A stretch of 64,000 bases of DNA from Colwellia sp. MB02u-6. Its GTDB lineage: Bacteria > Pseudomonadota > Gammaproteobacteria > Enterobacterales > Alteromonadaceae. Position numbers and translations under genes: made by a program. A model generated the notes under the pieces. That model made no database searches. It had not been told where the DNA came from and worked only from the letters and a program-made list of their open reading frames with translations. Below are positions 60,574 to 64,000 of the stretch, in pieces; position 1 is the first letter of the stretch; each line of letters begins with the position of its first letter. Location: the NCBI RefSeq assembly GCF_014077095.1, contig NZ_JACGVG010000031.1:47431-111430 (forward strand), in the 5' to 3' direction.

Positions 60574-60969
60574 ATGTTGTATCAAGTGTTAATTGTAGTG
60601 TATTTGATCGTTGCGTTATGTTTAATTGGCTTAGTGCTGATGCAACAAGGTAAGGGCGCAGATATGGGCGCATCATTTGGTGCTGGTTCATCAGCCACTA
60701 TTTTTGGTTCAAGCGGTTCTGGTAACTTCTTAACAAAAGCGACAACTTACTTAGCGATAGCATTTTTTGCCATCAGCTTAGTTTTAGGTAACTTAACCGC
60801 TAACCGCGTTAATGAAACTGACGAGTGGAATAATATTGAAACTCCTGCTGGGCAAGTAGCTCCAGGGACAGATGCTATACCTACTGATAGCGTTGAGCCT
60901 AAAGCTGAAAACGCTGACGTACCTGGTAGTGACGCTGCTGTAAAAAAAACTAGCGACGTACCAAACTAG
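60574..60969 (+). CDS. secG: Preprotein translocase subunit SecG
   Basis: A 131-residue SecG of the SecYEG channel. Two transmembrane helices (about 3-22 and 53-73) flank the conserved cytoplasmic loop LMQQGKGADMGASFGAGSSATIFGSSGSGNFLTKAT. A longer polar acidic C-terminal tail (about 85-131) exceeds the usual 110 residues. Its start is one base after the tpiA stop, so translation is coupled. A tRNA-Leu gene follows, as in E. coli. Confidence 0.95.
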   Translation: MLYQVLIVVYLIVALCLIGLVLMQQGKGADMGASFGAGSSATIFGSSGSGNFLTKATTYLAIAFFAISLVLGNLTANRVNETDEWNNIETPAGQVAPGTDAIPTDSVEPKAENADVPGSDAAVKKTSDVPN

Positions 60970-60988
60970 TTTTAAAATATTTTCGAAT

Positions 60989-61036
60989 ATAGCGGAATTG
61001 GTAAACGCGCACCTTGAGGGATTGTAACCTCAAAAA
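60989..61036 (+). pseudogene. Decayed tRNA-Leu fragment
   Basis: TAGCGGAATTGGTAAACGCGC and TTGAGGG copy the D arm and anticodon loop of the intact tRNA-Leu about 120 bases downstream. The acceptor, anticodon-stem pairing and T arm are lost. It is followed by two copies of palindrome AAGTTAACTT (61035 and 61067). Confidence 0.7.
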
Positions 61037-61107
61037 GTTAACTTGTTAATTAACCTCATTATTAGCAAGTTAACTTAGTAAAACAGACAGTATAGATTTA
61101 GTATTGC

Positions 61108-61192
61108 GCGGTTGTGGCGGAATTGGTAGACGCGCCAGCTTGAGGGGCTGGTGACTTAGGTCGTGGGGGTTCGAGTCCCCCCAACCGCACCA
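61108..61192 (+). tRNA. tRNA-Leu (anticodon GAG)
   Basis: An 85-base class II tRNA. Acceptor GCGGTTG pairs with CAACCGC, discriminator A, encoded CCA end. D arm TGGCGGAATTGGTAGACGC; anticodon stem CCAGC/GCTGG around TTGAGGG (GAG reads CUC/CUU leucine codons). A variable arm follows, then T arm GGGGG-TTCGAGT-CCCCC. Position after secG is conserved in gammaproteobacteria. Confidence 0.97.
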
Positions 61193-61215
61193 CTAAATTA
61201 TACAAATAGACATCT

Positions 61216-61246
61216 AAAGGCCGATTCGTCATGAATCGGTCTTTTT
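61216..61246 (+). terminator. Terminator after tRNA-Leu
   Basis: AAAGGCCGATTC/GAATCGGTCTTT stem with one G-U and a 5-base loop (GTCAT), ending in six T, 24 bases past the tRNA. Confidence 0.85.
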
Positions 61247-61550
61247 TCGTTTGGTGCTAATTGGTTGCTAACTATTTTTGGTGAGTTATCAATCTTGGCA
61301 GATACTTCACTGACATTGATCTTATATTTGTCTTCATCCTCGATAAAATTTATATTTTTAACCTGATATGCCACTCAATTAGTCGACTTTCAAATATCCA
61401 CTAAATCATCGAATTAATACACTTAAACTAAATAATGCATACTTATCCTCAATTTTTGGGGAAGTATCTAAAAATCGCTGTATAGCGTGTTTTGATGGGA
61501 AAGGACTTAGTTATCTGTTTGTATTATTAGTAATACTAACTTTGTACGCA
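61247..61550. other. Non-coding stretch after tRNA-Leu
   Basis: No recognisable gene. A minus-strand open stretch from about 61375 down to 61200 (AYQVKNINFIEDEDKYKIN and onwards) has no family I know. Likely decayed island DNA. Confidence 0.35.
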
Positions 61551-61554
61551 AAGA

Positions 61555-61925
61555 GGAATGAGTGAAGAAGTAAATCTAGACTTCCCGAGAGTGAGTTATC
61601 TAGTCATTTTAACTGTATATTGTATTAGCTGAGCCAGGTGCGGGTAAAGCGAGACTTCTAACAAATATAGCAGAAAAGTATTCCACCCAAAGGTACAGAG
61701 CAAATCTATTTAGGCGTAAAATTGTAACGAGCGAACAGTAATTCTTGATTATTGATGGATTGGATGAGGTTGCTAAAATAGATAAATCAGTAATTGAAGA
61801 GGTGTTTGTCAAAGCGAGTGAGTTAAGCGCTAATCAAGTTTTTTTTGTGTCGGTTCAGCGAATGGGATGAAGGCAGCAAAAAAGGCTTAATTAGGGGGGT
61901 ACTGGATTGGAGGCTAAGTGTTTAA
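61555..61925 (+). pseudogene. Remnant of a NACHT/STAND-type NTPase
   Basis: The plus strand reads SEEVNLDFPRVSYLV, then VLAEPGAGKARLLTNIAEKY (P-loop, with alanine where Ser/Thr is expected), a TAG near 61739, then FLIIDGLDEVAKIDKSVIEEVF (Walker B with the DGLDEV sensor typical of NACHT proteins). After a frameshift comes CRFSEWDEGSKKGLI, matching the SCRxxEWD element that follows in this family. Stops and a frameshift show it is dead. NACHT NTPases of this sort are common in antiphage and island contexts. Confidence 0.65.
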
Positions 61926-62086
61926 GCTTGTGCCTTTAACATAGATACGTCCTTGGGTAGGCCTAAATTTGGCCCTGTATTTGTGTCGGCGTTCACTATC
62001 CATTACTCATAAATTACCTCGACATAGATTTCAATATGGTATCAATTTACACGAATTCATCCAAAACTTAAATAACTAAGCTATAG

Positions 62087-62575
62087 CTAAAAATTTCTCT
62101 GTTCTGACTCGTCATTGCCATCCTCGTTCTCAGTACCTGCAACTTCGTCTTCTATTTTTGGTGTATCATCAGAATTAAATTCGGCTATCGTTTCACCAAG
62201 GGATTTTCAGTCTTATCTCTCTTTGTCAGTTGCTTTAGGTGAGAATAACCTAGTAAAAGCATAGAGAATTCCAATTAGGGGGAGCAGTCTAGCAAGCAAA
62301 AGCAAGTGATATGTAGAAAAAAATTTCTATATTGCCATCAGCCATATCAAGACTAAGGGCTGAAATTACAAATGCGCCACCCACATTGCAAGGCGTTAGT
62401 GGAGACATCAATGTACCGCCTTCTTCAATATTACATGATAAATTTAACGTGAATAATCCATGTGACGGCAAACTGGAGAGTACATTCTTGCTGGCAAAGC
62501 AATGGATAAGTGGGGATCACCGGCTACCAGGTTAGTTGTAAATGTGGCTCCAATAGAGGCTGATTGGCTGAAAGA
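62087..62575 (-). pseudogene. Remnant of an NhaC-type Na+/H+ antiporter
   Basis: Minus-strand pieces read SASIGATFTTNLVAGDPHLS, IALPARMY, EEGGTLMSPLTPCNVGGAFV and onwards, then LLPLIGILYAFTRLF, and an acidic tail ending before TAG at 62089. NhaC proteins show DPYLSIVLPGRM and TSPLVPWNTCGAF in the same order. Frame changes and stops interrupt it, and the N-terminal two thirds are missing. It is distinct from the intact antiporter at 40.3-41.6 kb. Confidence 0.6.
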
Positions 62576-63129
62576 CTAATTTTTTGGTTTATATTTTTAG
62601 CCACCATACTGACTAACTACAGACTTTTTGTCTGTAAATCAGTACTAGCGAACTTAATTCGTGTGTCATGACCCATTGGGTCATATTAGGGGATGTCTTA
62701 TGAAAGGTAGAGTACATTTTTTTGTAAGCTTGCCGCTGTTGTCAATTTTCCGTGTAGCTCTGCAAAGATATGTGAATACAAGCTAGAGTTAGTTGAGTGT
62801 GATCATCGTGACCTTTATGGTATTTTCTGTGTGTGAGTAATATGAGATGAAGTAATATTGTTAGCGCGTGATTGTTTGATGAGGGTTTAATTACGCTAGG
62901 ACTTGTTGGTATAACCTGCTTAAGGTTTATATTAAGCTTGCTAACTTTATGATTTTTATACTGGTTAATGTAACTATCTACTTGGTTATCTACTTGGTTA
63001 TCTATTTTATTGTAATCATTAGAAAAATTATTGATTAAAATAAAGCTTTCATAGCTATTTTTTCCTCCATATACAATAGTTCACCTAATTAATGAAGCGG
63101 GTACTATTTATCTTTTACTTTTTATCGAC
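62576..63129. other. Gene-less region with inverted repeats
   Basis: No coding frame recognised. It contains a hairpin TACAGAC/GTCTGTA (62618-62636) with outer TACTGA/TCAGTA arms, a 17-base palindrome ATGACCCA-T-TGGGTCAT (62668-62684) and a GGTTATCTACTT repeat near 62970-63005. Probably the outer part of the decayed island. Confidence 0.45.
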
Positions 63130-63161
63130 AAAAAAAAACCAGTATCAAGATACTGGTTTTT
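63130..63161 (-). terminator. Phasin gene terminator
   Basis: Perfect 13-bp stem AAAAACCAGTATC/GATACTGGTTTTT (63134-63146 with 63149-63161). The A run starting at 63130 gives a U tract on the minus strand. 39 bases past the phasin stop. Confidence 0.85.
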
Positions 63162-63200
63162 CATCAATAAGCACAAATTAACTTATTTCCTAGTCATAAA

Positions 63201-63638
63201 TTATTTAGCAGCGGTAGTCGTTTTTGCCACAGTGTCTTTAGCTGTACTGGTCGCTTTTGCCATAGAATCTTTAGCCGCACTAGTCGCGTTCGCCATAGAA
63301 TCTTTAACTAAGTTGGCCACTTCTTCAGATGTTTTAGTGACAACATCATAAGTCTCTTTAGCTGAAGCAGTAACTTTTGCTTGAAGCGCTTCAGTGAAAG
63401 CTTTTTGTGACTCAATCGCTGCGGCTAAATCTTTCTGAGCTGACAATGCTTTAGTTTGAGCTGCGCTGTCGTTCATGATCGTAGTCATTAATGCTGATTG
63501 CTGATTGATTAATTGCTCAACCGTTTTAGTATTAAGTTCTACAAGGGTATTAAATGGCTTCATTGCTGCAGTGAACTGGTCTGTATTATTTAATGATTTC
63601 ATTGCAGTAGTAAATTGTTCAGTTAATTGTGTAAACAT
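63201..63638 (-). CDS. phaP: Phasin family protein (PHA granule-associated)
   Basis: A 145-residue alanine-rich, all-helical phasin. Phasins coat polyhydroxyalkanoate granules. The core (about 15-95: FNTLVELNTKTVEQLINQQS, SAAQTKALSAQKDLAAAIESQKAF) shows the phasin heptad pattern. The C-terminus has three 11-residue repeats (KDSMANATSAA, KDSMAKATSTA, KDTVAKTTTAA). Two perfect CTGC-N3-GCAG sites lie upstream, matching the PhaR repressor motif known from Paracoccus, which supports the phasin call. No PHA synthase or phaR is in the window. Confidence 0.85.
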   Translation of the reverse strand: MFTQLTEQFTTAMKSLNNTDQFTAAMKPFNTLVELNTKTVEQLINQQSALMTTIMNDSAAQTKALSAQKDLAAAIESQKAFTEALQAKVTASAKETYDVVTKTSEEVANLVKDSMANATSAAKDSMAKATSTAKDTVAKTTTAAK

Positions 63639-63669
63639 AATGGTAGTTCCTATTTAGTTTTATATTATA

Positions 63670-63680
63670 CTGCGGTGCAG
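63670..63680. promoter_or_regulatory. PhaR-type site 1 upstream of phaP
   Basis: CTGCGGTGCAG matches CTGC-N3-GCAG exactly, 32 bases before the phasin start. PhaR represses phasin genes until PHA granules titrate it away (known in other bacteria; inferred here). Confidence 0.6.
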
Positions 63681-63737
63681 CAATTTGGTTCAAAACTAGT
63701 ATAAGTGCTCACAACAGGGTCGTCAATGATTTTTTTG

Positions 63738-63748
63738 CTGCTGTGCAG
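63738..63748. promoter_or_regulatory. PhaR-type site 2 upstream of phaP
   Basis: CTGCTGTGCAG, a second exact CTGC-N3-GCAG, 100 bases before the phasin start. It also lies between phaP and the next minus-strand gene, so it could control either through this shared spacer. Confidence 0.6.
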
Positions 63749-63851
63749 CATAAAGTGTAAATTACAGCTTAAGCTGATGAAAAATAATGGTTATCATATG
63801 AGGATATATCTTTAAATCAGTTTGAATTTATAGCGTTAATATAAATGTTCG

Positions 63852-64000
63852 TTATTTTTTAGATATAACGGTAACTTCAGCTTTTGGTGTAGCCTCAACT
63901 TCAGCTTTTGGTGTAGCCTCAACTTCAGTTTTTGGTGTAGCCTTAACTTCAAAATTTGGCGCCGCTTTAACTTCAGCTTTTGGCGCCGCTTTAACTTCAG
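63852..64000 (-). CDS. Repeat-rich C-terminus of an unknown protein (partial)
   Basis: The minus strand reads in from the right edge and stops at 63852-63854. Five 8-residue repeats of the type EVKAAPKA / EVEATPKA are followed by a degenerate sixth (EVTVISKK) before the stop. The DNA repeat unit is 24 bases. Lys/Ala/Pro-rich tails like this occur in histone H1-like and PHA-granule or phasin-related proteins; with so little sequence no family can be given. It is transcribed toward phaP. Confidence 0.75.
   Translation of the reverse strand, partial: EVKAAPKAEVKAAPNFEVKATPKTEVEATPKAEVEATPKAEVTVISKK

Noticed and set aside
61200..61377. 58-codon minus-strand frame beginning GTG overlapping the tRNA-Leu terminator
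   Set aside because: It runs through the terminator hairpin and has no ribosome site or known family; I looked for an integrase C-terminus and did not find one.
62332..62535. 67-codon plus-strand frame in the decayed island
   Set aside because: It is antisense to the recognisable NhaC remnant and has no family resemblance.

Overview
The window is chromosomal DNA of an AT-rich marine gammaproteobacterium. Colwelliaceae (Colwellia or Thalassotalea type) is the best guess: the housekeeping blocks are gammaproteobacterial, the chromosome uses SMC rather than MukB, there is a MotY gene beside rnt, and the M1 aminopeptidase belongs to the leukotriene-A4-hydrolase-like type known from cold-adapted Colwellia. 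The genus is an inference, not a measurement.

Left part (1-17 kb) is accessory carbohydrate metabolism. It begins with the end of a TonB-dependent receptor, a flavin-dependent tryptophan-halogenase-family protein and a SapC-family protein, followed by a solute-binding-protein pseudogene broken by three in-frame stops. Next comes a galactoside locus: a sodium/sugar symporter and GH42 beta-galactosidase (minus strand), a divergent GH36 alpha-galactosidase, an aldose 1-epimerase, and a minus-strand run SDR dehydrogenase - DgoK - DgoA - SMP-30 lactonase. Together these give uptake, hydrolysis and De Ley-Doudoroff oxidation of galactose to pyruvate plus glyceraldehyde-3-phosphate. Galactonate dehydratase (DgoD) is absent. 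A decayed, internally deleted IS3-family element lies between the operon and its likely regulator, a DgoR-like GntR/FCD protein whose promoter carries a perfect 13-bp inverted repeat. The core of that repeat recurs in the hydrolase and epimerase promoters.

Middle part (17-41.7 kb) is mostly core: fadR; the ycgB-yeaH-yeaG (SpoVR/DUF444/PrkA) stress operon; sodB, grxD and a 2-Cys peroxiredoxin; rnt and motY; the M1 aminopeptidase; cysZ, smc, zipA and ligA; a secreted protein with two HxT motifs resembling 2H phosphoesterases; an M48 lipoprotein protease; and an NhaC antiporter. A roughly 1 kb gene-poor stretch (41.7-42.7 kb) holds a GGDEF-domain remnant.

Right part (42.7-61.2 kb) is the conserved pgi, panE-like, fklB, dapB, carAB, greA, rhodanese, yhbY, rlmE, ftsH, folP, glmM, tpiA, secG and tRNA-Leu(GAG) block. 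The usual continuation (rimP-nusA-infB) does not follow the tRNA. Instead there are about 2 kb of decayed DNA with recognisable pieces of a NACHT/STAND-type NTPase and an NhaC-type antiporter, which looks like the remains of a tRNA-associated island. The window ends with a phasin gene preceded by two perfect CTGC-N3-GCAG (PhaR-type) sites and with the repeat-rich C-terminus of another protein. No CRISPR array and no intact mobile element was seen, and I found no convincing wholly new system. The most promising leads are the predicted operator network, the secreted 2H-like protein, the decayed tRNA-Leu island and the phasin control region.
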